Positions 10,201-25,200 of a stretch of DNA of 64,000 nt are shown here, in pieces; position 1 is the first letter of the stretch, and every line of letters begins with the position of its first letter. The notes under the pieces were generated by a model. It had not been told where the DNA came from. It saw only the letters and a program-made list of their open reading frames with translations, and ran no database searches. Source of the stretch: Lytechinus variegatus (Eukaryota > Echinodermata > Echinoidea > Temnopleuroida > Toxopneustidae); contig NC_054751.1 of assembly GCF_018143015.1 (NCBI RefSeq), positions 31,138,347 to 31,202,346 of the forward strand, written 5' to 3'. Position numbers and translations under genes: made by a program.

Positions 10201-13200
10201 TCAGCTACGAATCCATCCGAATACACGTATTCGGCATGTTCGGATGGTTTCGGGAGTATTCTGTTCTCCCTCCGCAATAAGAGAAAATTCAGGAAGGATT
10301 CAGAAACATTCGAGCCATCAAAACCATCCGAATTAGACCGAATTCGGCTAGAATCGGCAGGAATTTATTGGGGAAAATTCGGTTTTGGTGTAAATCTGGC
10401 TTAAGTAATCATGGTAATAGCTTTGTCATCAGAACTTTCCTCAATTACTATTAGGAATCTATCATGATTCTTAAATCTAAGATTCGTGGCACAGACCTTC
10501 TGCCGGTATGTATCTGAGTCCAATCCAAAATCGTCTGCTTGAATAGCGATATCGATAGTAGCTGACCAGAAAGTTGAATTCTCTCTCTGTTTCTACGGTA
10601 ACCAGGTCACCCCCTAGCTCCTGGCAATAGTCCTGCGCGTCAGACCAGGACTTGGTGTTGGTCCCAAAGAAGTAGCAGCTATGGTCATCCCAAGCCCAGG
10701 AGCTGCTATCACATAGCGGGTGAGTTGTTGGCTGAGGAATGGCTCCAGCTCCTGCAAGTTTTTCAAACGCAAATATTAACATAAACGGGTAACAAGGTTT
10801 CATGTGTGATATATATCCAATTTCTAAATACCCTTGGCTCTTTTGCACATCAGTAAGTCAGTCGTTTTTTTTAATTACGTATTTATTGAATGTCCAAATT
10901 TCATTATATCGCATTTTGATTATTATTATACTGATGCAGTTCATTGATAAATCTTTATGATCCACAACAAATAAACGTGTAATCTATGGTGTTTCGTCAT
11001 ACAAATCTTATAAAGGGGCAAGTTATAGGAAACATAAATTAAAAATCTTTTTAACAATATATTAATTACACTGACCGTTTTTAGTTAAGTTTTTAGTTTT
11101 AGTTTCCGCATTAGTCAGGCTACGTTGACTCTATGGAAGCGTGTTACACAGCTTCTTTTGTACATGATGTGAAAGTATAATCCTAACATATTATTTCATT
11201 TACTACGATTCTCACATCTGAATGTATAATAACACAGTCCACCGCTGCCACCAAATATTACCTACACTTCACCAGAAACACGCTTCTATGAAAATCATAT
11301 TGACTTTCATTCAGATAGCTTGATGTCAGACCCCGATTCGAATCCCTTTACTGCATATTTTCACTTAACTATAGTAGCAATCTACAACTACTCATTTACA
11401 ATCAATTCACTATAAGCATGAATCTGTAGTTTGTTTAAGCACATCTCCTAAATAATCATGTTCCCTATAAGTCGAGCAATCTCTATAGATCGGGCTTTGA
11501 TAAGTTTCTCCAAAGTAAACTTGCTATGCGTCTAAACATTGTGCATTATACTGCTAAATGAAGCAAGAATAACCATTCCATATAGCCTACACTTTAATTT
11601 ACCTATGTCCTCTTTACAGACGTATTGGCGACCGCCTTGTACCGTAGTATCAATATACTCATTTGTCGAGTGGATATGCATCACTACCCCATTTTCACTA
11701 ATGCCTCCATTCGGTTCTCCGCTTTTCCAGTTCGTGTAAACCGGGTCATTTCCTTCCGCATCCTTCCAAGTTCCTATTATCAATATTAATAAAAAGAAAT
11801 AGAAATAATAATATTAAAATATAATATTTATACAGCACACTTCCACCTAAAGTAGAATTTCAAGGAGCTTTAGAGCAAATTAACGACAGAAACTTGTAGA
11901 AAAGTAGATATACATGATTTTAAAGGATACTGAAAATAACGGGAAAGGGTTGGTTATAAGGTTTTTGATAAATTATTTGTTTTTCAATACGATAAAAGTA
12001 TACATACCTTCTTCTTCGATGTCATTTAGTCCGACCCAAAATGTGGCTACTCCTCTCTGTGCCCATCTAAATATCCTCCTTAAATATTTATACTCGTCTA
12101 AATCTGTAGGAGTCGCAATATGGCCTACAAAATGAAATATTACCATAACGTTGTGAATATGGCTAAGCGTTAAAAACTTACCCTAATCATGCGATTCTGA
12201 ACGATTCGGCAAATCTTAAGTCTACAATTTATAAGTAAGGTTTTTTCCTTCCCCTATGCTTACAAAAAGATAAAGAGATATTTTTGAAGATTTTATATGT
12301 CTCAAGTAACATTTTCTTTTCTCTTGTATACCTATAATAAATATCAAACAATAATTCAGACATAGCGGTCGTTTGAAGAAAAAAAAACATAACATCGAAG
12401 TTCCTGCAGAATACAATACATTTGATGATTGAAATAAAGTTGCATCGGATTCACACAGTTGAATTCAGTTGTATTTACAAATTTCATTCGACAGGCCCAA
12501 CGCATTAAACTGGTGCAAGTTTATTATTACTGAGAATTATATCATATTATTGATAGTATCAAGTATTAATCATATGAAGGGAAATTATATTCAAACTGTG
12601 ACAGAACGATATGAATAATCGAAACAAATCGTTACCTCCTTGATTTTGGCAGTTAGTCTCTGCATCTAGCCAGGTATGAAATGAGTGATACGGTCTGTAG
12701 CAGTATGAGCCTCGTTGAAGCCATCCACTTGAACAACTGTTTGATTCTTTAAAAAAAATCCAAAATAAGGAACCTTTACAAATGATGAAGGAGAATGGAG
12801 GGAAAAGACTAGTCCATATGATGAGGTTCGTGAAATACTGTAAGGAAGGAACCAGAAGAAATTAATTGAATAGAAAAGACGTGGGCAACAGAATTTAACC
12901 CCAGTTCAAATAGAATTTTGTACAACTTACAACTCTATTCAGAATACGTGATTCATTTCCTTATACCTTGTTCACGTATTGTTAACGGAATTAACTCACA
13001 TTCAGCAAACTTATCAATTTTTTAAACAAAAAAGCAAGGTTGGTATGTTCAGACCCTCTTTAAAATTGAACTTCTCAATTTATGTATTTCAGAATTTTAA
13101 AAAATCTTTGAAATGTGCTAGTTTAATCATATTTGCGATATCTTTTTGACTATTGTAGATCACTAATCCTTACGAGAGTTAATAACATACAATTGTTGTT

Positions 13201-16200
13201 TCACTGTGACTGTGGAAATAAAGCAACAACTTAATCAATTTATTGGTGCTGTTGGTAGTCCTTTACTCATAAGAGAGAAGTGGGCTTGTTTCATTTTCTT
13301 TTGGTATCTAACGCAAATAATAATTCTTTGATTTTTGATCAACCTTGAATGACTTGCTCTACGTACCTTCGTATGGGTCAACCATCGGATCCACTGTAAA
13401 GAAAAAAAATATGAAAATAGATACAATTATCTCGTTTTTTTTACAATATGAAAAACATCATAAAGAAAAAGAAACTTTGAATTTCACAGTAAGAAATATA
13501 AGATCACGTCATTTGTAAAATATAGAAGATCAAATTCATGAACTCTTTCAGTAATGTAAACTATGTACTCTGAAAGAGAAAAAAAATCCAGGTCCGGGAA
13601 AAATGAATTTTGTTTCATATACATGCTTGCATGCTGTCTCTATCTATTGATAACTTGTTGGGGGCCCCACTTGGGGCGTAGGGGGCGTGGCCGTGGTAGC
13701 TACTAGTATATTCAACCATGGACATGATTCAACTCACTGATTCGGACGTGAAGATGATAGTCAGATCCGCTGGTCAAGGCGACGGTTAGGTCATTCTCTT
13801 CGCTCAAGTAGCATCCCCCGTCTGATGGGTGATAGTCGAAGGAGCGGCATACGAAACTCGAAGCGGCCACGCAGGCGGCAGCGCATTGGTTGACCGTGAG
13901 CCCTGTTTGGTAGTCATTGTTATAATTCGATATATGGCGCTCTCTGATCAACATGAAGTCTGTCCGGTCAGTTACAATGTCTGAATTTAAGAGAAAGTGA
14001 AGAGTAGAAAGTGGATCGTGTTAACCTATATAAGCTCAATTCAAAACAATTTTGTTCATCAGCACATCCGTCAACATTACTAAGTTAATCGTAAAATGAA
14101 GGAAATATGAATACATTACTAAAGATAATCATTCTCAATATATTTGAGAATTGAATTGCGTTATTCATAGAATTCTAATGCTATCATTCATTATTATTTT
14201 GCTAAAAATGTTACTAATCAACCAGTGCTTAGGCCTATGTCACTGTTGACAATTCATTCCTCTTCATTACCTCCAAAACCTATAAAACCTCAGAGTGAAG
14301 ACCATGTGAAGAATAAAATTCAACATTCACACGGTTAACTTACAAGATTCGTCTCCCTTGCAGTAGAGTGGTCCCAGAGTATAATATCCCGATTCGCTTC
14401 CATCACCTGTATCACCAAACCTTATCTCAGTGACTGGTAAAGTTGTCTTATCGGTGAGATAACCAGAATCTTCTCTCCATGTATTGTCATTGGTGTTGCA
14501 ATTGCAGTGGTGACCATTCGTACATGTGCCTGAAAGACAATCATCAATGAAAATAATATGGTTAGGCCCATCATAGACGTAGCCCCATAATTTTTATTTC
14601 CAATACTCTTTCTCCGTTTTCAAACGGCTTTTCAATAAGTTTGAAATCATAAGGGTTGGTCGCCCCTACCCCCTCCATGCCAATGTTTTCAAAGAAGACA
14701 AACCTGAGTTCCCGCATGCACACTGTCCGCTGTCCACCGAGGCTCCGCCCCAATAGTTTTTCTGGTTTCCGTTCCTGTCATACCATGCTCCATAGCCAGT
14801 CATTAAAGAACCGTGACACTCGTACTGAAATCGGAAAAAACAAGGAATAAGATGTTACATATCTAAAATTTGATATTACAATAACGTAATGAAAAATGAC
14901 CGCGGGTAAATCATTTCATTCACTAATAAAAAAATAGATATTCTTCTTTTAACCTGAATGTTATAGGATAAAAGGGTGATTGTCTGACATTTAAATTATC
15001 CGTGAGTGCATATAACTCTATGCAAATATGGACAATTAATATATTTTGATAGATGTTGTCTCGGTGGTTCGATAAAATTAAATTAAGTTGCATACATAGC
15101 CCCATATTTTTAAATCGGGTTCAATTTACACTCTGGTCGAAAGTTGTAGTTCAACTATGGACAGTCCATTTGAATCTCTTACAGTACAGAATCAGTTTAT
15201 TAGCTCATTTAACACCAACCTCATTCTTAACTGTCTGGAAATGATAAATAAGATACTTGTCTTCACCATTAAAGAATTAGGAAAGAGCACAGTAAATATA
15301 AGAAATGTACGATATAGAAAAAAAATTGAAATCTGTGGCTTCCCATAATTTTAAAACAGAATTATATAAAACCATGGTCTAGGGTAAACAGAAGTTGAGA
15401 ACACGGGCAAGGATGTCTTATATGGAGAAAAGACGAACGGTGTACAAAGTATTTAAACAAATTTGAACTAAGAATTTAATATCCTTGTATTCAAATCTAC
15501 CTTAATAAATTGATCACATGATGCACTTATATCTGCTACCATGGCAACCTGAGCGATACTGCGATCTTGATATCGGATTACTCGTGACGCACTGTAAGCG
15601 CCCTCGTATCCAGTAATTAGCGACCGATATTCTTCTTGATGACTCATCTTCGTAATGCCTAAACATGAATAAAAGATATTTAACAGATGTAACAGTGATG
15701 ATCCAAGTTCCAATATATAGGATATTGGCATTTATATTTCATGTAGAAATAGAAATATGCATTTTGATTGTTATATTTTGATGTCTACCTTACTTCCAAG
15801 TACTTTACCTGACTTACTAGTATTCACTTGCCTGCTTACTCACTTTCTTACTCACTTACTTACTTACTTACTCAATTACTTACTTACTTACTCAATTACT
15901 TACTTACTTACTCAATTACTTACTTACTTACTCAATTACTTACTTTCTTACTCAATTACTTACTCACTCAATTACTTACTTACTCAATTAGTTACTTACT
16001 TACTCAATTAGTTACTTACTTAGTCAATTACTTACTTACTTAGTCAATTACTTACTTACTTACTTACTTATCTTTTTTGTAATATCTGGACTCGTCAGAA
16101 GACAAGCCACACTAGCGGAAGTGGGTATGTTCAGTCCAAATGTGCGATTTTAAATCAAATAAAATTCACAATATCACTTAATATTTCGCCCAGGAATGGA

Positions 16201-19200
16201 AGTACAGAACAAATTGTGAGGATTGTTTCTTTGGAACGATGGGAGGTCCAAGGAAGAAGTTGATGAATGCAGTACATGGGTATGAGGAAACATGTTTCAT
16301 GCAAGGGCATGGGAAAAGAGCCACAAAGACAACAATTTTACCTGTGCTAGCATCCGTAGTCATATCACAGTAGACTCTGAATGGATCGACACCAATGTTC
16401 CTACCATCGGGATCAATAGTGTAGTATCCACTTGATGTATAGCCTTTGCGTTTCCAATCGGCACATGATACTGTACGGTAAAGACAAATGATATCAAAGA
16501 AATACTTGACTTTAGTGGAGCGTTGTGGCCCAGTGGATTAGTCTCCGGACTTTGAAAAAAGAGGGTCGTGGGTTCGAATCCCAACCATGGCGTAATTTCC
16601 TTCAGCAAGAAATTGATCCACAATGTGCTGCACTCAACCCAGGTGAGGTAAATGGGTACCTGACAGGAATTTATTCCTTGAAACGCAGCGCGCGTAACAG
16701 CTGCACTGCTAAAGCCAGGGTAATTATGCTGCGTATACTGTAGAGCGCTTAGAGACTTCTTACAAAGTAAGTATTAAGCGCTATAATTATAAGCAAGTAT
16801 AATTATTTAGACAATGTTTCTTGGTTTAAAAACAAAGAATAGATAGTAAATGATTGCATAAATAAACAGAAAGATAAAGCCACAGAAGTGGAATGCTGAT
16901 GAAAAAAATACGATATGATTATTAGCGTGTTTCAAAGCTATATAGCTTATAAAATCCTTAAGAACTAATTCACAATCAGTAAACATGGTGGTGGGGTGGT
17001 GGTGATGACGAGGATTCAATTCAGCTCAATTCAACTGTATTATTTGAATTTATTTCCACTCTCAATTTTTCATACTTACAATAAGTTTACAATTGACATA
17101 ATCACATTGCATGAAAAGGGTTAACATAGACAATACGTACTACAATTCTTTTTACGATAATGAAGTTGTTGATGATGATGGTGATTATAAGGATGGTGGT
17201 AACGATGATGATGATTATGATCATGATGATGATGATGATCATAATGACGGTGACGGTATAAGTATATTTTCACATGTTTGCAATAACGGTATACAAAGGC
17301 CTAGGAAAACGATTTTAAAAGAAACTGAATTTCGTACCTTTATTAAGAGGATACTTGCAGAAATAACCATACGAGGTCCAGCATGTAGCATCATTCCATA
17401 TACCATCTGAACTCCAACTTAACGCTGCACAGTGCTCACTACCACCAGCTGTAGAATAGTAACAGAGGAAATAAATTGATGCGAATTTCTAAACAAAATG
17501 ATATGTTTACTTTATGTCAGGTGTTTCGTGTTAATTGATAGCATTAACATAATTTGATTTCGCTATACTACGATTCTATTCGAGCTAAATAAATGTGGAT
17601 TCCAATTCTTCTAATAATTAGGTCAATGTTTTGAAAGAGTTGTGCCAGATGTCCCGTGTTCTTGACAAAAACTTCATTGCTTTATTTTTAAAAATCGGGG
17701 GTGAAGCGGAAATGATACCAAGCGATGCGCTCAAATAAATAAGGTTTTGACAAGTGAATAAATCTTTCCAATACTCTTTTAACACGTTAAATACGCAATG
17801 ACATTATTAAGAATGAAAAAAGAGGAACCTTACTCTAGCTTCTTCTAATCTATAATACCCATCTTAAAATTTACACTTCACATAAAGTACTAAAAATATT
17901 CCATCTTTAAGGAGTGCTTTAGATTAAATTAAGAGTGAAATCATGTTCTTTCACTCATCCTTCGTCGATCACAAATGATCTTTCTGAGTTTAAATCACAA
18001 AGAACCCTCTCCCCCGGAAAAAAGGGTGAAAATGCATCTTCACTCCAAATACACTCTTTTAATTGCTTCTGATTAACATTTAAATGTTATATTCGATTGA
18101 GGTGATGTTTACATGGTTCTCCTGATTTCCAGTTAGTATATGATACCACTGATCCATCTGACCATTCCCATGTTCCTTCTTCATTCATATCTGTAAGGCC
18201 GATCCAATAATTATTGTGTGCTAACGTCCGTCTAATGATGATAAAAAATGAATTATTTCTTAGAGGTTAGTGCAATATGGTCGAAAATTGTTGAAATGAT
18301 GTAAAAGAAAAATTATACTTTTATAATGGAGACACACAGGGACAGATCAAGGATTTCCAAGGGGGAGGGCACATTTTTCCGATGAAAAATTTGACAAGCA
18401 AAAAAAAAGGTTTAACCCCAAATTAAGGATATTTCGTGCCAGTAAAAATTTGACAAGCAAAAACAAGAAGGTTTTTAACCAAAAATTAAGGAGATTTCGT
18501 CCCAAAACTTAAAAAGAAAATGATAATTTTCAAAGGGGGAGGGGGCACACTTCTGCATCAAGGACATTTTAACATTACAAATTTTATTTTTTTCTTCTCA
18601 AAGGGGGGGGGGCATGGGCCGGCTGTGCCCCCCTGAATCCGCCAGTGGGGACATAAGTTACATGTATAAAAAAGTTAATAAAGGGAGAATGTTAACAGGT
18701 TGGTCGCTTTCTGCAACCATTCGTGTAGTGGGATTTCACCAACTAATAACTCGAAAGGGGTCACTCTAGTAACGAAATGTTTGCAGGAATAAAAATCAAT
18801 GAATCAACTTGAATATGGATGGCACGGCTCACATAACTATTACATGATCATGTTGACAATATGATATAGTGAGACTAAATCATAAAGTGTGAAGTAGGTT
18901 GAGAAAAAGATAATAAATAGGTATTTCATGACGGCTGATACCAGTTTATTGAATCGTTAATGAAATTATGGAAATGGTATGAGCAATGTGCACATCCTGC
19001 ATCCACTTGAAACACCGATTGTAATTTTAACGAATCGACTAAATTGAACGTACAAAACAACCCAAAAAAGAACATCACGAACAACTTTGATCGTCCTATC
19101 TATCAATGACAACATCGATGCCTTATTTTTTCAGCTTCGTACACTCTTAACTAACGTCCTTGAATTTTAAATATGGATAAAGCCAAAGTAAGTCGGAGGA

Positions 19201-22200
19201 TGTCGATCAAATTTGAAATCGTACTTTCTCCTACGATCCTATGTATATTACTTCGTGACCTAGAGAGTCGAAAGCACTCAGTCTTCGGTCAACATCTATA
19301 TCATATTACCTTGATAGCGTAAGTAGAAAATCATTTTCCTCCTGATCGGCAACGCTCGCCAAGTCGGCATCGTCATGGAGGGCTCGACAGGCTTTCATCG
19401 ATTCACGGAATTTCGACGTCGATTCGACGAGTTTATAACAACCATTGCGATTGCGTGTCCAACCAGAATCACATATCGCCTGGTCATCGGTCCCGTCGTC
19501 TATGGATTTAATGTATCATTTCAGGTTAATTTGTATTAAGTTTATCTGATATTCATGAAAAAGCATTTATACCATTTTCGAAACTGTCTAGAATCATTTT
19601 AATTCGACAAACCAAAATAAAATTTAGGAAAAAAATATGAATAAAATAGAATTATGTCAACAAATACTGAAAAATAACGTACAATAGTTTTTCCATAGCA
19701 CGTTTATTTATCTAATGTTAGCTGTGTTGATTTTTTGTTTGTTTTTGTTTGAGAGTCAAATTTCTGAATAGATAGTTTTACTAGAGATGATTTCAGTAGT
19801 ATCTTTCTAATTAGATGGAACTTGTACTCACCATAGTACTTGTGCAGGAATGCGACTGTATCAGGAAATCCTCTGCTTCCTGCATAGAAGAAAATATATT
19901 GTCATTCGAAATATTGGTCAAGGGAAAATATAGGCCTCTACATACGAATAGCAGCTAACTGCGCATGATTTCTAGCATAATTATGATCAAAAAGGATAAT
20001 ACTAATTCATTCGATCTCCCAGTAAGATTTCGAAGACAAAAATGTCTAAACTACAGTGCGTCCCAAAAAAAACTATACACTTTTGAAATGGCTGCCAAAT
20101 AAAAAATGTTGCACTTTGGGGGGAAAGACTTGTAGATATGGAAAGCCAATAAAGTCAACTTTCAAATGCCACCAAAAAGTTGGAAAATTATTCATGTTTG
20201 AGCGAGCACTACCCACTAAAACAAAGGGTATGAAAATTAGGGTGGGCTGGAATTAGCCTTCCAATTTCTTTCAGGTTTTTATGTTTGGTACTTGCAAAGT
20301 CGAGGAATATTTGGTGAATTAAAGATCAGATGTGATCAGTTTGTTGTTTGTGAAAATTTAATGCGTTATTAAATTGAAATTTAATGCATGAGTGATCATG
20401 AATTGTAATTTTTAGTGCATAATTTTGTCTTTATCATGTGGATCTCAACAATGTGTTCATGACACTCAGGAGACGAGGGGTTAATATGACTTAGGTAGGT
20501 GAAGTAACCCATCCCTCCATCTCTATACCCCCCCCCCCCTTTCTCTCCTCATGAGAGACTACGCTTGGCTAGGCTGGGCAGGAATTAGCCTTACAAATTT
20601 TTTTTAGAAGTTAGTCCTTTAAAACTTACAAAGCTTATGCTATTTATGAGTGAGATAAGTTATGGTTTCTTAGGCAAATTTCAAGAGTTACTAATTTGAA
20701 ATGTAATGCATGAGTGAACAGGAATTTTAATTTTAGTGTAGCATATTCATCTTGTGGACATCAGAAGTGTGTTCATGAGAGTCAGAGTAATGTGATGGTA
20801 CCCGTTACAAGCAAGAGGGCGAGATATGCTAAGACTTGGTTAAAACTGGGCATTCGTCTTCGTTTTGTCCTTTTACAAATTAAAAGTCATATGTACCTCC
20901 CCTCTCCACCTCCATTTCCCAGCCCCCCCACCCCCTTTCTCTCTCTCACTTCCTGGATTGTAGCCTATAAACTCAGTTTTTTTTTATTGAATGATTACCA
21001 AGAAATGTTATGATTATGGTGATTAATGAAGTAATTTAATGAAAAATGAATGTTTGATTGATCACATTACACATTGAATGAGTTGATTTACTGATAAATT
21101 GTTGATTGAATGATTGATTGAGGAAAAAGTTGATGCCCCAATACAGAATTAATCATTAAATCAACATTCTGCTCTGAATATCACGCGTACATGACAATAG
21201 CCATCAGTCTCTCAACAGGAGGGGAGGGCGGAAAGGGGGGGGGGCGGGGCTGAATGTTCCGTTGACCCTTATTCCATCAACCTTCTTCTCCCACTTAAGT
21301 CCTATCTCACCCCCTATTCTCCCGACTCCCATGAACACATTGCTGAGATCCACATGATAGAGTTGAAATGCTGCCCAAAAGTGTAATTTATGTTCAATCA
21401 TGCATTAAATTCAATTTAATAATTTAAAAAATTTGCTTAAGCAACCAAAACTGGTCACGGTTGATCATTAATTTATCACAACGCCCTTAACTTTGCAAGT
21501 TCGAAAGGATTTGCCTCTCAAAAACCGACATAAATTGGAAGGCTAATTCCAGCCCACCCTAATTTTCATACCCTTTGTTTCAGTGGGCAGCGCTCGCTCA
21601 AGCATGAATAGTTTTCCAACTTTTTGGTGTCTTTTGAAAGTTGACTTTATTGGCTTTCCATATATGTAAGTCTTTATCCCCAAAAAGCTACATTTTTTAT
21701 TTGGCAGCCATTTCAAAAGTGTATAGTTTTTTTGGGGACGCACTGTATAAGAAAACGGACTTGACTCTTGGAAACGTTAATATCTTGACCCCCCCCCAAA
21801 AAAAAGGGTGATAGAATAAAATATATGGTTTTTTAAACTAATTCATACCAGATTCCCATGTTTGATACGTAGAAGCAGCACTGTAGATGAAGAAAGGTTT
21901 ACTGTAGTAGTTGTCCCAGGTACATCCAGAGGAACTACCGTAATCACTGATCACGACCCAACCGGCATCGCCAGAACACCCTCCGTAATGACGATTTATG
22001 AAAAACCTACGATGCCCGGTCCTGTTATATTAATAGAGATACAGAAATTCACAATAATCATCATCATCACCATCGTCATCATCCTCCTCATCCTCCTCAG
22101 GCTCATTACCATCATCATCTACATAATCATCGTCGTCTTCATTACCATCCTCATCATATCATCATCATTATAATCATAACGGCCATCATCATCACCCTCC

Positions 22201-25200
22201 TCATCACATTCGTGTCTACAAATTCAAACTAATCCTTACAATATGACCAGGCAGCGCAGTCTTCATATCTAGCAAGAATCCAGTTCCTGGTAAACAAGTC
22301 GACAATATTGTCAGCAAACATATAACAATTATTATATTATGGAAAGTCTTCGAATGTGTTCTCGCTACATTTTAGACATAGGCCTAATTATCATGGTTAA
22401 TTCTGAAAGTAACTTGTAAGTGACACTCACCCTGCCATTGACTGGTAGTTCTTAGTATCCGTGTATATATCAGAATAAGGTGCATAGCTCATGTAGTTGG
22501 TATGAAACCAGTTGGTACGACTAGTTCCTGAAGTCTCAAATGTCAAGCTCCGCATCTCTACACCACCGGAATAAAAAGCAAACTTGATCTGTGGTTAGAA
22601 AGGAAGGATGTATTAAATCGAATGTATTCAATACACGTCTAGTAGATCATCCTTACTATCCAATCAACAGAAATCATAAAAATGCCTTTATATCTTGCCA
22701 GGCCTATGTACATGTACACACCGTATCTGTTAAAGAACATTGATAACGGTAAATCCTCTGTCGCGGATATACCAACGAATCCGAATCCAAATCGACCAAA
22801 GTAATTCATAAAAAACGGACTAGACTTTTCGAAATATGTGATTTCTAAATTTTGACAAATCTATTTTACCAATTAGCGTATTACATTGATTAAAAACATT
22901 GTTTTTCTCTCGCTAGCACCACTCATGATATATAAATTAAGGAAGTTTAAATGGTAAAAGTGTCTCCATCTTGTAAATTGAATGCAAACATAAAAAGACA
23001 TGAATCAAATTGAATACCTGTTGGAGTGAGTTAGTGTTGTAGGTATTGGCTTCAGAACTCTTGTACGAGACCGATGTTGATGTGAGAATATTAGCCGTAG
23101 TCGAGCCATCGTTGTAGGTGGATGATCCGGTGTACAGGTCATAGACGTTAATATTTGAGCTTCTAGTCACCTTCATGACAAGTTGCCAATCTGTAGATAC
23201 ATCCAGTTAAAAAATACAAGAGATGAAATAAGTACTCTGAAACATGAAGCAAAGGGCTTATGTGGTAAAAAATGGTTGCAAACTATATTATTGTGGTTTA
23301 GAAGTTCTACAAGTCGTATAGCTTGGTGACATTTAAGAAGTGTGTCCACAGATTCAACGACAATTAAAAAATCCTACTACTTAATCTTTGATTGACACAA
23401 TTTGAAATGCTGAGGAGTCATGACAAAAGAAAATTGGAAGAATCGGGCCGTGAATTTTTCGTCGACTGCGCAACACTCTTGCCCAGTATAAACATGATTA
23501 AAAAATGAATTACGCCTACAGGGATGTTGTCAATAACATTAATTACGTTACATCGTTCGTCAGCAAAACTCTCTTTCTATCTTTGAGATGTAGTAAAAAG
23601 CTTGACCGCTTCGCCAATGATGTTTTGGGGAGTGGTACCACCAAACTAATAATTTGACTGATGAATGGAATGTTAACATTGAAAGACGATAAACGGACTA
23701 CACGTTGGAGTGAATTGGTGTTACGATTAGTTCCGTTACGATCAATGACGTAACGCATGAAACCGCGTGTGACACTCACCATCAATGGGATCATTAGCAC
23801 CAGTGCCACATTCTGAAAAACTTGAGTAGTAACATTCATTGGGATACTGTTGACCACAGTGTGTACCACCTGTTACACAACACGCACAATCCGTACGGGT
23901 CGAATCAAACGGACATGCACAACCAGTCTTCGTAGCAGTATACTGTATAGGAGCTATGATAATGAGGAAACCTTAGATGAATATAATCACCATTACGAAT
24001 GAGAAATTAAAGATGGAATTAAACAAGTAATCATGGTGATTTTTTTTAGAACAGAAATTAGTTAAATTCATATTATATTTCACGTTATGAGAAAATAGAA
24101 ATTTAACAGGCATATGCAGTATTAAATACTAATTGTTTCATATTTATCTTGCTTGTTATTCAAATTATTTCCCAATATGATATGAACCATTTATTTCCAA
24201 TTATCGAAATCACCATCGTAATTCTATATTCTAATCAAATAAAACATCTAAACATCTAAACATCTATATACAGCGATACGAACGTTATCGAATTCCCTGA
24301 CATACCCCTGCATACGCTGACCATACTGTTAGTACAGGGGTAATCATCCCACGTCCCAGAGGAATGCATCCCTCCACAGTTGGTCTCAAAGTTTCCATTC
24401 GGCTCTCCAGAATTCCAATTGGTATAAGTCATAGAGCTTCCGTCCCACCAAGACCACGTGCCATCACTCTCCGTATCTGTTAAACCTGTGTGGAAGAAAC
24501 AAGTAAATATCTCTCCATGTCAGGGGTATGACAAAATCAAATACATTGTTGTTGTTATCGCAAGTTGACTGTCGATTATCGGTGGCAGCGGTGGGATGTT
24601 CAATTATCAAAAGTACCTTCACTTAATGTTTCAGTCACTTTTATGCCATCGCAGCCATGAAAATGGTTCTGTAGACTTTTCTGGTCATCTTATTCTTTGA
24701 ATATACTTCTTAACGGGACGTTTTTGCATCAAGTATCCGACTCCAGACACGGATTGTTGGATATATTGCCATTCGCATTTTAGGGAGAAAGAAACATCAT
24801 AAATGAAAGTTAGAAAAGTATCCAAAGTAATTAAGCCATAAACAAGATGCCTAACTCTACATACAAATAACAATCTATATGATTTTATAAATTGAGCGTT
24901 ATATCGCCACTTCTGTGTATATACTTACCAATGTGAGCCTTGGAATATCCGCTCATAACCCATGCCACGTGACCATTAACACCACTATCGGCTATACTTG
25001 CCAGGTTCCCTCCTTGTGTCTCACAGTAAGCTTGAGCATTTTCCCACGTCAGACTGTTAGTGTTAATATAGTAACAAGCAATACCATATTGCTTCCAGTT
25101 TTTACGACATTGAGATGCCCCATCTTTAAAAGAAAAATAATAATAACTGAATAAATTTAACGATTGGTTTCATTTTAATGTATCTTCTTTTTTCTTTTTT

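Noticed and set aside
22241..22288. Possible extra exon (NWILARYEDCAAW) between exons 7 and 8 of the mosaic gene
   Set aside because: It has AG and GT borders, but its length of 47 nt would shift the frame; exon 7 joins exon 8 directly in phase and gives the expected module sequence.
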